A stretch of DNA of 64,000 nt from Sphingomonas sp. dw_22 (GTDB taxonomy: Bacteria > Pseudomonadota > Alphaproteobacteria > Sphingomonadales > Sphingomonadaceae): contig NZ_JAAVVE010000002.1 of the NCBI RefSeq assembly GCF_018449795.1, positions 62,001 to 126,000 on the forward strand, in the 5' to 3' direction. Below, piece after piece: positions 47,954 to 56,903 of the stretch; the stretch's first letter is position 1, and every line of letters starts with the position of its first letter. The notes beneath the pieces were generated by a model that did no database searches, had not been told where the DNA came from, and was given only the letters and a program-made list of their open reading frames with translations. The translations under genes were made by a program, and so were the position numbers.

Positions 47954-49090
47954 ATGAGGATGAGTCCATCGATGCGCAAAGCCATGGCCCTGGCGATGAC
48001 GACCCTGCTGCAGACCGGCGCGACCGCCGGCCAGGAGCCTGTGCCCGAGGATATGCTGCGGCTCGACGAGGTGCAGATCATCGGCACGCACAACAGCTAT
48101 CACCTGCGGCCCGACGCGGACCTGCTGGAGTATCTCCGGCATTCGGGCTTCAGCGACGGCAGCTACTGGACGGGCCCGCGCCTCGCCCGCGCGATCGACT
48201 ATGCGCGCGAGCCTCTCGACCAGCAGCTCGACCGGGGCATCCGGGCGCTCGAGCTGGACGTCCATGACGATCCTGAGGGCACCCTCTTCCTCCGCCCGCC
48301 CCTGCTCGATGCGCTGGCCCGGGACGGCAAGGCGCCGGACTCCCTCTGGGATCCTTCCGGCAAGATGCGCGCGCCGGGCTTCAAGGTGCTGCACAAGCCG
48401 ACCTACGATCCGCGCAGCAACTGCCCGCTCCTGGCGGATTGCCTCGCGCAGGTGGCGGATTGGTCCGGGGCCCATCCCGGCCATCTGCCGATCATCCTGA
48501 TGATCGAGGTCAAGGAGGATCCGGCCGCGCGGAAGCTCGGCTGCGCGGGACTTTGCGCGGATGGGTGGAAGCGGCTCAAGCGGCAGTTGGCCGATGCCTT
48601 CGGCCCGGCCCTGTTCCGGCCGGGCGATGTCGGGGCCGCATGGCCGACGCTGGGCGCGCTTCGGGGCAAGGTCATGGTGATGCTGCTCGACGATGAGGAC
48701 CATGCGCGAAGCTATCGCGCCGCGACCGACCGCGACGGCGACGGCGACGGCGACGACCTGATCTTCACCGCCGCGAGGCCGGTCAAGCGCGCGCCCTTCC
48801 GCGCCGGCCCGCATGACCGCATCGCCATCCTGCCCGATCCGCGCGATCCCCGTATCGCCGCGGCGCGCCGCGCAGGGCTGCTCGTCTATACCCGCGCCGA
48901 CGCCGACACCGAGGAGGCGCGCCGCAACGACCCCACCCGCCGCAACGCCGCCTTCGACAGCGGCGCGACCTTCATCTCGACCGATTTTCCCGGCCCCGAT
49001 CCGCGCTTCTCCCGCTATTCGGTGCGCTTCGGCGCCGGCTTCGTCCGCTGCAATCCGGTGACCGCACGGGAGAATTGCCGGAGCCGCTAG
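47954..49090 (+). CDS. Ca2+-dependent phosphoinositide-specific phospholipase C-like enzyme, exported
   Basis: The protein has 378 residues with a short signal peptide (MRKAMALAMTTLLQTGATAG). Catalytic signatures of the PI-PLC-C1 family are QIIGTHNSYH (His46), QLDRGIRALELDVHDD (second His near 104 with Glu/Asp metal ligands), VLHKPTYD and GAHPGHLPIILMIEVKED, with EYLRHSGFSD between the first two. Near residue 260 an unusual DRDGDGDGDD segment could bind calcium. The enzyme should cleave a phosphodiester of inositol or a related polyol outside the cytoplasm. It is convergent with a ROK gene, the stops overlapping by four bases. ATG 47954 is used; 47972 is an alternative. Confidence 0.82.
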   Translation: MRMSPSMRKAMALAMTTLLQTGATAGQEPVPEDMLRLDEVQIIGTHNSYHLRPDADLLEYLRHSGFSDGSYWTGPRLARAIDYAREPLDQQLDRGIRALELDVHDDPEGTLFLRPPLLDALARDGKAPDSLWDPSGKMRAPGFKVLHKPTYDPRSNCPLLADCLAQVADWSGAHPGHLPIILMIEVKEDPAARKLGCAGLCADGWKRLKRQLADAFGPALFRPGDVGAAWPTLGALRGKVMVMLLDDEDHARSYRAATDRDGDGDGDDLIFTAARPVKRAPFRAGPHDRIAILPDPRDPRIAAARRAGLLVYTRADADTEEARRNDPTRRNAAFDSGATFISTDFPGPDPRFSRYSVRFGAGFVRCNPVTARENCRSR

Positions 49091-50265
49091 CCCAGCAGCA
49101 GCCCCGGCGCGGCGTCCTCATCTTCGCGCCAGTCGAGCAGCACGCGATAGATCGGCAGCGACGCCGCACCGACCAGGCCCGCGCGCACGCCAAGCATCGA
49201 TCCCGCCACGCGCGGCTGGGGCAACCCCACGCCTTCGTCGCAGAAGCCCGGCACGTTCACTTCGGCGAGCAGCGCGTGGAGCAAGGGCAGCGGCAACCGA
49301 CCGCCGAGCAGCACCGCCTCGGGATCGAACAGTCGCGCGGTGATGCCGAGCTGCTCGCGAAGCTGCCCGCCGGCGCGCTTGATCCAGGCGCGCAACGGCG
49401 CGCAGCTCTGGACGCTCAGCGCCTCCAGGTCGGCGAAGTCGTCGACCGCGATCCCCTCGCGCGCCAGCGTCGCGAACAGGTCCTGGCCCGAGGGGCGCGG
49501 CCGGTCGTTGGGGAACTGGATGCCGATCATCCCGGCATTGCCCCGGGCGCCGCGGATCAGCCGGCCGTCCATCATGATGCCGCCCCCCACGCCGTGCCCG
49601 ATATGGACGAAGATGAAGGAATCGAGGTTCTGCGCCGCGCCGAGAATGCGCTCGCCAAGCGCGGCGCTCGCCGCGTCGTTCTCGACATAGACCGGCACCG
49701 GCACCGCCGCCGCGAAATCGCGCAGCGCGTCCCGGCGGGCCAGCTCGGGAAAATAGGCATGGGCGTGGAGCTGGTGGACGCCGTCGATGAAATCGGCCGG
49801 CACCGCGACGCCGACGCCCAGCAGCCGGTCCCGCCCGGTGAGGCCGCGCGCCTCGACATCGGCGATGAACGACGCGGCCAGCGCGCCGAGCGCGGCAGGA
49901 TCGGCATTCTCGAGCACGCGCGTCTCGGCATGGAGGATCGTGCCGCCCAGGTCGATCAGCCCGATCTCGGCATGGCGATGCGAGAAATAGACGCCGATCG
50001 CCTGCGCGCCCGATCGGTTGATATGCACCGGCCGGGTCGGCTGGCCGCGCGCGCCGACGCGGTTCACCGTCTCCTCGACCAGCCCCAGATCGTTCAGCGT
50101 CCGCACCATCCGCGTGACGGAAGCACCGGTCAGCCCGGTGATCCCGGCGAGGTCGGTGCGCGCGATCGGCCCGCGCCGCCATACCAGATCGATCAGGCGA
50201 CGTTCGTTCGCGGACAGGTTCAGCTTGGCCGTCAGCGCCTTTCTCCCGGATGAATCGCGACACAC
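49087..50265 (-). CDS. ROK-family transcriptional regulator, copy 1
   Basis: The protein has 392 residues. The N-terminal winged helix contains LIDLVWRRGPIARTDLAGIT and GASVTRMVRTLNDLGLVEE. The ROK sugar-kinase-like domain has FIFVHIGHGVGGGIMMDG and ENDAASAALGERI. The CxCGxxGC zinc motif of typical ROK proteins is missing: the region reads RGARGNAGMIGIQF and continues PRPSGQDLF. It therefore likely represents a distinct effector-binding subgroup. It is divergent from a TBDT and is its likely repressor. The start is taken as GTG 50265; the spacing to a ribosome site is poor. Confidence 0.87.
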   Translation of the reverse strand: MCRDSSGRKALTAKLNLSANERRLIDLVWRRGPIARTDLAGITGLTGASVTRMVRTLNDLGLVEETVNRVGARGQPTRPVHINRSGAQAIGVYFSHRHAEIGLIDLGGTILHAETRVLENADPAALGALAASFIADVEARGLTGRDRLLGVGVAVPADFIDGVHQLHAHAYFPELARRDALRDFAAAVPVPVYVENDAASAALGERILGAAQNLDSFIFVHIGHGVGGGIMMDGRLIRGARGNAGMIGIQFPNDRPRPSGQDLFATLAREGIAVDDFADLEALSVQSCAPLRAWIKRAGGQLREQLGITARLFDPEAVLLGGRLPLPLLHALLAEVNVPGFCDEGVGLPQPRVAGSMLGVRAGLVGAASLPIYRVLLDWREDEDAAPGLLLG

Positions 50266-50314
50266 CTATCAATTGTGCCGCAGGGTTAAAGCTGCGCAGT
50301 TAAATTTATTTGTG

Positions 50315-50346
50315 TAATTAAAATGTCGCCCAGCGCGGCTAGTCGG
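50315..50346 (+). promoter_or_regulatory. conserved promoter block of the first ROK/TBDT unit
   Basis: TAATTAAAATGTC with GCGGCTAGTCGG corresponds base for base, with a few changes, to TAAATAAAACTGTC with GCGGCCTAGTCGG at 54196-54228. It lies about 40 bases upstream of the receptor ATG, and both receptors also share AAAGGGGGA before the start. TTAA half sites at 50300, 50318 and further upstream could be repressor contacts. Confidence 0.45.
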
Positions 50347-50381
50347 CGAGTCGAAACGGAACACCAAAGGGGGATTCGCCA

Positions 50382-52958
50382 ATGAAACTGTCTCGCGCCA
50401 CAGCCCTGGCCGGCACCGCACTCGTCCTGGGAATGCTCCCCTGCGCCGCCTCGGCCCAGACCGGGGTGCCGACCGCCGATGCGCCGACCCAGGCCGACGA
50501 GACGATCGTCGTCACCGGCTATCGCGAGCTCAACCAGTCGGTGGGCGACGCCAAGCGCAATGCCGACCAGATCGTCGACACGCTCACCCAGCGCGAGATC
50601 GAGCGCATGCCCGATCGCTCGCTCGCCGAGGTGCTCGGTCGCCTCCCCGGCGTAAGCTCGGACCGCGGCTTCTCCAGCTCGCAGGCGCGCACCGTCACCG
50701 TGCGCGGCTTCGACGCGCGCTACAATTCGATGGACGTCGACGGCAACGTCATCTGGAACTCGTCGCGCAACAATCGCGGCACCCAGCTCGACGTGTTCCC
50801 CGCGTCGGTGATCAACCAGATCAACGTCTACAAGACCGTGCTGCCCGATCAGGACGCCAATTCGATCGGCGCCCATATCGAGCTGCGCACGCTGCGCGCC
50901 TTCGACGGCGGCACCGGCAGCTATTTCAAGCTGCGCGCGGCCTATGGCCTCTCGGATCAGGACGGCTATCCGGCGAGCGGCATCCCGTCCTTGCGCATCG
51001 ACGGCGCCGGCAAGTTCACCTTCGGACCCGATCGCCGGTTCGGCGTGGTGCTGGGCGGCGAATATCAGCAGTTCGGCTTCTTCGACCGCTACAATGAAGT
51101 CACCGCCTACAGCCAGATCGGCGGGCTGAACGTCGCGAACGGCGACATCTTCCACGGCATCTTCCCGACCCGGCAGAAGCGCAAGGCGCTGTACGGCAAG
51201 ATCGAGACCCGCTCGGAAGACAAATATTACGGCTTCGTCTCGCTCAGCTATTTCGACGACAGTCTCGCCCAGTCTTTCGATCGCGGCGGCACCTTCATCA
51301 CCGGCACGCGCGTGACCGGCGCCACCGCCGACAGCGGCACCTTCACCAAGGGCACCGGCGAGACCTATTTCGAGCAATACCGCCTCAACCGCGAGACGAT
51401 CCTGCTCGGCTCGGGCCTCGATTATCGCCTCGCCGATCGCGCATCGCTCGCGTTGCGCGCCGCCTATACCCGCTACAATCACGACGAAGCGCTGTTCCGG
51501 TCGGAGCGGTTCCAGATCGGCGGCCTCTCGGGGACCTACGACTTGGACGGCGACGTGCCCGGCGTGACGCTCGACAGCGCATCGCTCGCCTCGGCGTCGA
51601 ACTCGGCCAACTGGGTGCAGCGCACCGGCAAGTCGGCCTTCCTCCAGACGCTGCCGCACCGCGACAATGTCTACAATGCCAGCGCGGAGCTGAACTGGAA
51701 CGCGCAGGAAAGCGCCCGCGGCCTCGGCTTCGTGGGCGGCGTCTCGTGGCGCCGGCTCGACCGCAATTTCGACCAGACGACGAACAATTACGGCATTCCC
51801 GCCAGCCCCACGCTGCGCCTGTCCGACATCGTCGACATCGATGCCGGCGCACAGTCGCTCGACGGCGCCAATCCCGGCTTCATCGATCAGGCCGCCTACA
51901 TCGCCTGGGTGATGGCGCACGGCACCTATTCGCGCGACGATGCGCTCACCACCGACTATCGCCTGAAGGAGGACGTTCTCGCCGGCCATGCCTCGGCGGT
52001 GTTCACCCGGCCCGGCCTCCGCCTGCTCGCCGGCTTCCGCGTCGAGAAGACCAATGTCGACAACGATACTGCCAGCACCATTTCGGGCGTGATCACCCCG
52101 CAGGCGCGCCGCAGCGACTATACCGAATTCCTGCCCAACGTGCAGGCTGCCTTCCAGCCGATCGCGGGCCTCAAGCTGCGCGCCGCCTATACCGAGACGA
52201 TCGGCCGTCCCGACTTCGCCGATTTCGCCAACGGCACCACCGTCTCGTTCAATTCGCAGGGGGTGAAGATCGTCAGCGGCGCGAATCCGGACCTCGGCCC
52301 GCGCAAGGCGAAGAATTACGACGCCAGCATCGAATGGTATTTCAAGGGCGGCTATGTCTCGCTCGGCGTGTTCCGCAAGGATCTCGACGACGAGACCTTC
52401 CGCCAGGTCCGCAACACCTATGACGACGCCGGTGTGCTCACCCAGATCGACACGATCCCGCTCAACACCGGCAGCGCCCGGCTGAACGGGCTCGAGGCGA
52501 GCATCGTCAAGGAGCGGTTCGATTTCCTGCCCGGCCTGCTCGCCAATTTCGGGTTCAACGGCAATTACACCCTGCTGGACGGCAAGTGGAACGTCGTGTT
52601 CACCGACGGCAGCACCCGCACCGTCGACGGCCTGCGCAACCAGCCCAAATGGCTCGCCAACCTGATCCTGACCTACAACCAGGGCCGGTTCGGTGCGAAT
52701 ATCGGCTATCGCCTGCGCGGACGAACCTTCACCGGCACCTTCGGCGCGACGCCCGAGGGCGATATCTGGATCGACCATTACGAACGGCTCGATGCCCAGG
52801 CGACCATTCGCGTGATGCGCAACCTCACTTTGTTCGGCGAGGCCCGCAACCTGACCAACAGCTACTGGATCGAGGACACCGGCATCGACGCCAGCGCGCC
52901 GACCACCACGACCACGCCCGGCCGCTCCTACTGGTTCGGCCTGAAGCTGAAGATGTGA
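50382..52958 (+). CDS. TonB-dependent receptor of the first ROK unit
   Basis: The protein has 858 residues with a signal peptide ending AASAQ and the TonB box DETIVVTGYRE. The plug carries RSLAEVLGRLPGVSSDRG, VRGFDARYNSMDVDGNV and VLPDQDANSIGAHIELRTL. The barrel contains LNTGSARLNGLEASI and RTVDGLRNQPKWLANL and ends RSYWFGLKLKM. The plug type is that of glycan and other bulky-substrate receptors of Caulobacter and sphingomonads. ATG 50382 has AAAGGGGGATT upstream. It is closely paralogous to the receptor at 54278. Regulation is expected from the divergent ROK protein. Confidence 0.9.
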   Translation: MKLSRATALAGTALVLGMLPCAASAQTGVPTADAPTQADETIVVTGYRELNQSVGDAKRNADQIVDTLTQREIERMPDRSLAEVLGRLPGVSSDRGFSSSQARTVTVRGFDARYNSMDVDGNVIWNSSRNNRGTQLDVFPASVINQINVYKTVLPDQDANSIGAHIELRTLRAFDGGTGSYFKLRAAYGLSDQDGYPASGIPSLRIDGAGKFTFGPDRRFGVVLGGEYQQFGFFDRYNEVTAYSQIGGLNVANGDIFHGIFPTRQKRKALYGKIETRSEDKYYGFVSLSYFDDSLAQSFDRGGTFITGTRVTGATADSGTFTKGTGETYFEQYRLNRETILLGSGLDYRLADRASLALRAAYTRYNHDEALFRSERFQIGGLSGTYDLDGDVPGVTLDSASLASASNSANWVQRTGKSAFLQTLPHRDNVYNASAELNWNAQESARGLGFVGGVSWRRLDRNFDQTTNNYGIPASPTLRLSDIVDIDAGAQSLDGANPGFIDQAAYIAWVMAHGTYSRDDALTTDYRLKEDVLAGHASAVFTRPGLRLLAGFRVEKTNVDNDTASTISGVITPQARRSDYTEFLPNVQAAFQPIAGLKLRAAYTETIGRPDFADFANGTTVSFNSQGVKIVSGANPDLGPRKAKNYDASIEWYFKGGYVSLGVFRKDLDDETFRQVRNTYDDAGVLTQIDTIPLNTGSARLNGLEASIVKERFDFLPGLLANFGFNGNYTLLDGKWNVVFTDGSTRTVDGLRNQPKWLANLILTYNQGRFGANIGYRLRGRTFTGTFGATPEGDIWIDHYERLDAQATIRVMRNLTLFGEARNLTNSYWIEDTGIDASAPTTTTTPGRSYWFGLKLKM

Positions 52959-52970
52959 TCAGGCGGAATT

Positions 52971-52998
52971 CGTCACCCCCGCGAAAGCGGGGATGACG
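52971..52998. terminator. GC-rich hairpin between convergent genes (REP-like)
   Basis: CGTCACCCCCGC and GCGGGGATGACG pair in 11 of 12 positions around the tetraloop GAAA. It sits in the 60 bases between the convergent receptor and ROK genes. The same kind of hairpin is a frequent intergenic repeat in Proteobacteria, so it may act as a bidirectional terminator or a mobile palindrome. Confidence 0.7.
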
Positions 52999-53018
52999 AA
53001 AGGACTGCAACCCTGCGA

Positions 53019-54131
53019 TCAGCTATGCGGCAGCAGCCCCCGGAAGATGGGCAGCGACGCCGCCCCGATCATCCCCGCCGCCGAGCCGAGAGACGAGGCG
53101 ATGAGCGGCGGGGTCGGCAGATCGTCGAGCGGGCGCAGCACGGAGTCGAGGTCGATCCTCTCCGCCAGCGCGGTCATGATCGCCGGCGGCAACCGTCCCG
53201 CCAGGATGATCGCCTCCGGCCCGAAGAATCGGCCGACCCGGGCGAGGTCGCCGCGCAACTGCCCCGCCGCGCGCGCCACCCAGGCCTCGACCACCGGCGC
53301 GCTTGCCGGAGCCAGGCTCTCCAGCCCGTCGAAATCGTCCACCGCGAATCCTTCGCGGGCGAGCGTCTCGAGCAGGTCCTGGCCCGAGGGACGCGGCGCA
53401 CCATAGGGATAATATTGGCCCATGATCCCCGAATTGCCCTGCGCGCCGCGATAGGGCTTACCGTCGATGATCAGCCCGCCGCCCACGCCGTGACCGATAT
53501 GGACGAGCATGAAGGTACGATAGGCCGTGCCGGCCCCCATAACCCGCTCGCCGATCGCGCAGACCCGGCCGTCATTCTCCAGGATCACCGGCGCGCCGAG
53601 CCGCGCCTCAAGCCGTTCGGCCAGCCCCGGCTCCGCCAGCGCCGGGAAATAGTGATGCGGCGCCAGCGTGCCGTCCGCCTTGAAGTCGCCGGGAAAGGAG
53701 ATGCCGATACCGAGCAGCCGGCCGCGCTCGAGCTCGTGCTCGGCGACCAGCTTGTCGAGCGCCGCGGCCGAGATCCTGCCGATCTCCTCCGGGTCCGGAT
53801 TCGACAGCCGCGCCCGCGTCGAGCCGAGCATCGCGCCGGCAAGATCGACCACCGCCATCTCCAGATAGGAGTGCGAGAAATTCACCCCCGCCGCAAATCC
53901 GGCATCGGCGCGCACCGTGAGCGGGCGCGAAGGCTGGCCGCGCTGCCCCCCCTTGCGCGCCGGCTGCTCGACGAGCAGCCCCATCGTCGTCAGTTCCTGC
54001 ACCATCAGCGAGATCGCCGGCCGCGTGAAGCCGGTCGAATCGGCGATTTCCGCCCGCGACGACGGACCGTTGCGCCACAGCGTGTCGAGCACGAGGCGAT
54101 AGCTGTCCGTGAGGTTTCCGATCCACGCCAT
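53019..54131 (-). CDS. ROK-family transcriptional regulator, copy 2
   Basis: The protein has 370 residues. The winged helix carries LDTLWRNGPSSRAEIADSTG and FTRPAISLMVQELTTMGLLV. The ROK domain has FMLVHIGHGVGGGLIIDG and the fingerprint PRPSGQDLLETLAREGFAVD, shared with copy 1 at 49087. The zinc cysteines are missing here too (GAQGNSGIMGQY). ATG 54131 has AAGGGATGGGC upstream; an ATG two codons earlier is possible. It is divergent from the second TBDT-MBL-MFS operon, with an inverted repeat between them, and is the likely repressor. Confidence 0.88.
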   Translation of the reverse strand: MAWIGNLTDSYRLVLDTLWRNGPSSRAEIADSTGFTRPAISLMVQELTTMGLLVEQPARKGGQRGQPSRPLTVRADAGFAAGVNFSHSYLEMAVVDLAGAMLGSTRARLSNPDPEEIGRISAAALDKLVAEHELERGRLLGIGISFPGDFKADGTLAPHHYFPALAEPGLAERLEARLGAPVILENDGRVCAIGERVMGAGTAYRTFMLVHIGHGVGGGLIIDGKPYRGAQGNSGIMGQYYPYGAPRPSGQDLLETLAREGFAVDDFDGLESLAPASAPVVEAWVARAAGQLRGDLARVGRFFGPEAIILAGRLPPAIMTALAERIDLDSVLRPLDDLPTPPLIASSLGSAAGMIGAASLPIFRGLLPHS

Positions 54132-54175
54132 GCCCATCCCTTCCCCGACCTCTTCGTCCGGCGCAACCGTCTCAA

Positions 54176-54198
54176 TTAAGATAAGTTCGATAACTTAA
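54176..54198. promoter_or_regulatory. candidate ROK operator
   Basis: TTAAGATA-N7-TAACTTAA forms an inverted repeat with 8-bp arms and one mismatch, 45 bases from the ROK start and 80 from the receptor start. AT-rich inverted repeats of this type are typical ROK (NagC/Mlc/XylR) operators. It overlaps the motif shared with the PLC-like gene. Confidence 0.5.
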
Positions 54199-54277
54199 AT
54201 AAAACTGTCACGCTAGCGGCCTAGTCGGAATGCGGACCGGCCAATCGACTCGGCAATCACAAAGGGGGAATCCGCAA

Positions 54278-56875
54278 ATGCGCAGCTTCGCGAAGCGCCT
54301 CGCCTGTTCGGCGAGCATCCTGGCGCTGGCCGATCTCGGCACCGCCGCCGCCCATGCACAAACTGCCCGGACCAGCGAGCAGGCCGCCGACCAGACCAAT
54401 GTCGGCGAGATCGTCGTCACCGCGCGCCGCTCGATCGAGACGCCGCCCGAGCAGATCAAGCGCACCGCGACGGGGGTCGTCGATTCGACCACCGCGACCG
54501 AGATCGAGAAGACCACCGACACCACCTTGGCCGAGGCGCTGGAGCGCGTCGTCGGGGTCAGCTCGGACGCGTTCTACGGCACGTCGGACGCCGGCTATGT
54601 CTCGATCCGCGGCTTCGATTCGCGCTACAACAGCATGGAGATCGACGGGAATCCGATCTGGTTCTCAAGCCAGAACAATCGCGGCGCCCAGATCAACATG
54701 TTCCCCGCCGCGATCGTCAAGGAAACCAGCGTCTACAAGACGGTGACGCCCGATCAGGACGCCAATTCGATCGGCGGCCATATCGCGCTGCGCACGCTGC
54801 GCGCGTTCGACGGCGGCTCGAAGCCGTATTTCACCGTCGGCGGCCGGATCGGCTTCTACGATCAGGAGAGCAAGGTCCACGACACGCCCTCGGGCAGCAT
54901 CTACGGCGCGGGCAAGTTCACCTTCGGACCCGAGGGGCGGCTCGGCGTGGTGATCGGGGGCAATTACCAACGTTATGCCGGATCGGACATCTATGGCGGC
55001 GTCGATACCTATACCCAGGCGAGCGGCCATGATCAGGTCGGCGGCAACCTCTATTTCGACAGCGCCTATGACCGCTACACCGAGAACACCGCGCTCTACG
55101 CCAAGGTCGAGCTCCAGGCGACCGACAGCCTCTACGCCTTCGTCTCCGGCAATTATTTCGACGAGACCAAGGAACTCTACCTCCAGCGCGAGGACGCCTA
55201 TATCGCCTCGGGCGGCGCGCGCACGATCACCCAGACCGGCCCCGGCACCGCCGATTTCGCCGGCGGCGAAGGCCAGATCCGCGAATATGACTACAATATG
55301 CAGCGCCGCGCCAAGGTGGTCGGCGCCGGTCTCGACTATCGCATGCTCGACAAGGGCGTGCTGGTGCTGCGCGCCAACTACACCGACTTCTACAACGACG
55401 TGCTGACCCGCAACCTTGGCGACGGCATCCGCCTTTCCGGGCTCAACGGCAGCTACGACCTGAACGGCGACGTGCCCGACGTGACGCCCGCCGACGCGGC
55501 CCGCTACGACAATACGGCGAATTGGGTGTTCCGGAACACCGCGGCGAGCAGCGGCAGCGCCTCGTATAATCGCGACCAGATCCTCGAGGACAAGGTCACT
55601 TCGGTCCGTGGCGACTTCAACTGGAACAACCACGCCACCGCCCGCGGCCTGGGCGCCGCGGCCGGCGCGAGCTGGACCCGGCTCGATCGCGGCTTCGACC
55701 AGACCCAGCGCTTCTACAGCCTGCCCGCCTCCTACGGCACGCTGACCCTCGCCCAGATCGCCCCCGCTGGCGCGACCATGGCGGACAACGACGCGATCAA
55801 GATGGACTGGAACAGCTTCTGGGATATCCTCCACGCCAACGGCACCGTCCGCACCGATCTCGCGCCGACCACCGATTATGCGCTGATCGAGGACGTCGCC
55901 GCCGCCCATGCCGAGCTGACCTTCGCGGGCGCCGGCTTCCATCTGCTCGCGGGCATGCGCTACGAGCATACCGACGACACCACCCACACCGCCAACCTGG
56001 TCAGCAATGTCGTGACGCCGGTGCGGCGCGACTTCAGCTACGGCAACTGGCTGCCCAACGTGCAGGCGACCTTCGACGCCACCCGGCGCCTCAAGCTGCG
56101 CGCCGCCTTCACCAAGACGCTCGGCCGCCCCGACTTCGCCGATTTCGCGCCGGGCCTCACCACCACCTTCGATTCCAACGGGGTGCAGGTGAACAACGGC
56201 ACCAATCCCCATCTCCGCCCACGCATCTCGACCAATTACGATGCGAGCGTCGAATATTATCTCGACGACGGCGTGCTCTCGATCGCGCTGTTCCACAAGG
56301 ACATCGCCGGCGAGACCTTCAGCGAGCGCACCGAGAACCGCGACGCATCGGGCCAGCTGACCTCGATCGACACGATCCCGCTCAACACCGGCAGCGCCCG
56401 GGTGACCGGCGTGGAGGTGACCGCCGCCAAGCGCCGCTTCGGCTTCCTGCCCGCCCCGTTCGACCGGCTCGGCCTCAGCGCCAACTTCACCTGGCTCGAC
56501 GGCACCTGGAACGTCGTCTTCACCGACGGCACGACACGCGCCGTGGACGGCCTGCGCAACCAGCCCAAATGGCTCGCCAACCTGCAGGCGAGCTACGACG
56601 CCGGCCCGTTCGACCTCAACGTCAACTACCGGATGCGCGGGCGCAGCTTCACCGGTACCTTCGGCACCACCTCCGTGGGGGATCGCTGGATCGACGGCTA
56701 TGATGCGCTCGACGTCAAGCTCAGCATCAAGCTGCTCGGCCAGCTCAGCGCCTCGATCGAGGCGCGCAACCTGACCGATTCCTATATCCGCCAGACCACC
56801 GGCACCGAGGATTCGGTCTATAATTCGGTCGGCGCCGGGCGCAGCTATTTCGCCGGCCTGCGGTTCCGCTACTGA
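54278..56875 (+). CDS. TonB-dependent receptor of the second ROK unit
   Basis: The protein has 865 residues with a signal peptide ending AAAHAQ and the TonB box VGEIVVTARRS. The plug has TLAEALERVVGVSSDAFYG, IRGFDSRYNSMEIDGNPIWF and VTPDQDANSIGGHIALRTL. The barrel has LNTGSARVTGVEVTA and RAVDGLRNQPKWLANL and ends RSYFAGLRFRY. ATG 54278 has AAAGGGGGA upstream. It is the paralogue of the receptor at 50382. Here it is followed directly by an MBL-fold hydrolase and an MFS transporter, giving a complete outer-membrane-to-cytoplasm path. Confidence 0.9.
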   Translation: MRSFAKRLACSASILALADLGTAAAHAQTARTSEQAADQTNVGEIVVTARRSIETPPEQIKRTATGVVDSTTATEIEKTTDTTLAEALERVVGVSSDAFYGTSDAGYVSIRGFDSRYNSMEIDGNPIWFSSQNNRGAQINMFPAAIVKETSVYKTVTPDQDANSIGGHIALRTLRAFDGGSKPYFTVGGRIGFYDQESKVHDTPSGSIYGAGKFTFGPEGRLGVVIGGNYQRYAGSDIYGGVDTYTQASGHDQVGGNLYFDSAYDRYTENTALYAKVELQATDSLYAFVSGNYFDETKELYLQREDAYIASGGARTITQTGPGTADFAGGEGQIREYDYNMQRRAKVVGAGLDYRMLDKGVLVLRANYTDFYNDVLTRNLGDGIRLSGLNGSYDLNGDVPDVTPADAARYDNTANWVFRNTAASSGSASYNRDQILEDKVTSVRGDFNWNNHATARGLGAAAGASWTRLDRGFDQTQRFYSLPASYGTLTLAQIAPAGATMADNDAIKMDWNSFWDILHANGTVRTDLAPTTDYALIEDVAAAHAELTFAGAGFHLLAGMRYEHTDDTTHTANLVSNVVTPVRRDFSYGNWLPNVQATFDATRRLKLRAAFTKTLGRPDFADFAPGLTTTFDSNGVQVNNGTNPHLRPRISTNYDASVEYYLDDGVLSIALFHKDIAGETFSERTENRDASGQLTSIDTIPLNTGSARVTGVEVTAAKRRFGFLPAPFDRLGLSANFTWLDGTWNVVFTDGTTRAVDGLRNQPKWLANLQASYDAGPFDLNVNYRMRGRSFTGTFGTTSVGDRWIDGYDALDVKLSIKLLGQLSASIEARNLTDSYIRQTTGTEDSVYNSVGAGRSYFAGLRFRY

Positions 56876-56903
56876 GATGCGCGGCGTGGAAGGAAAGACC
56901 GGC

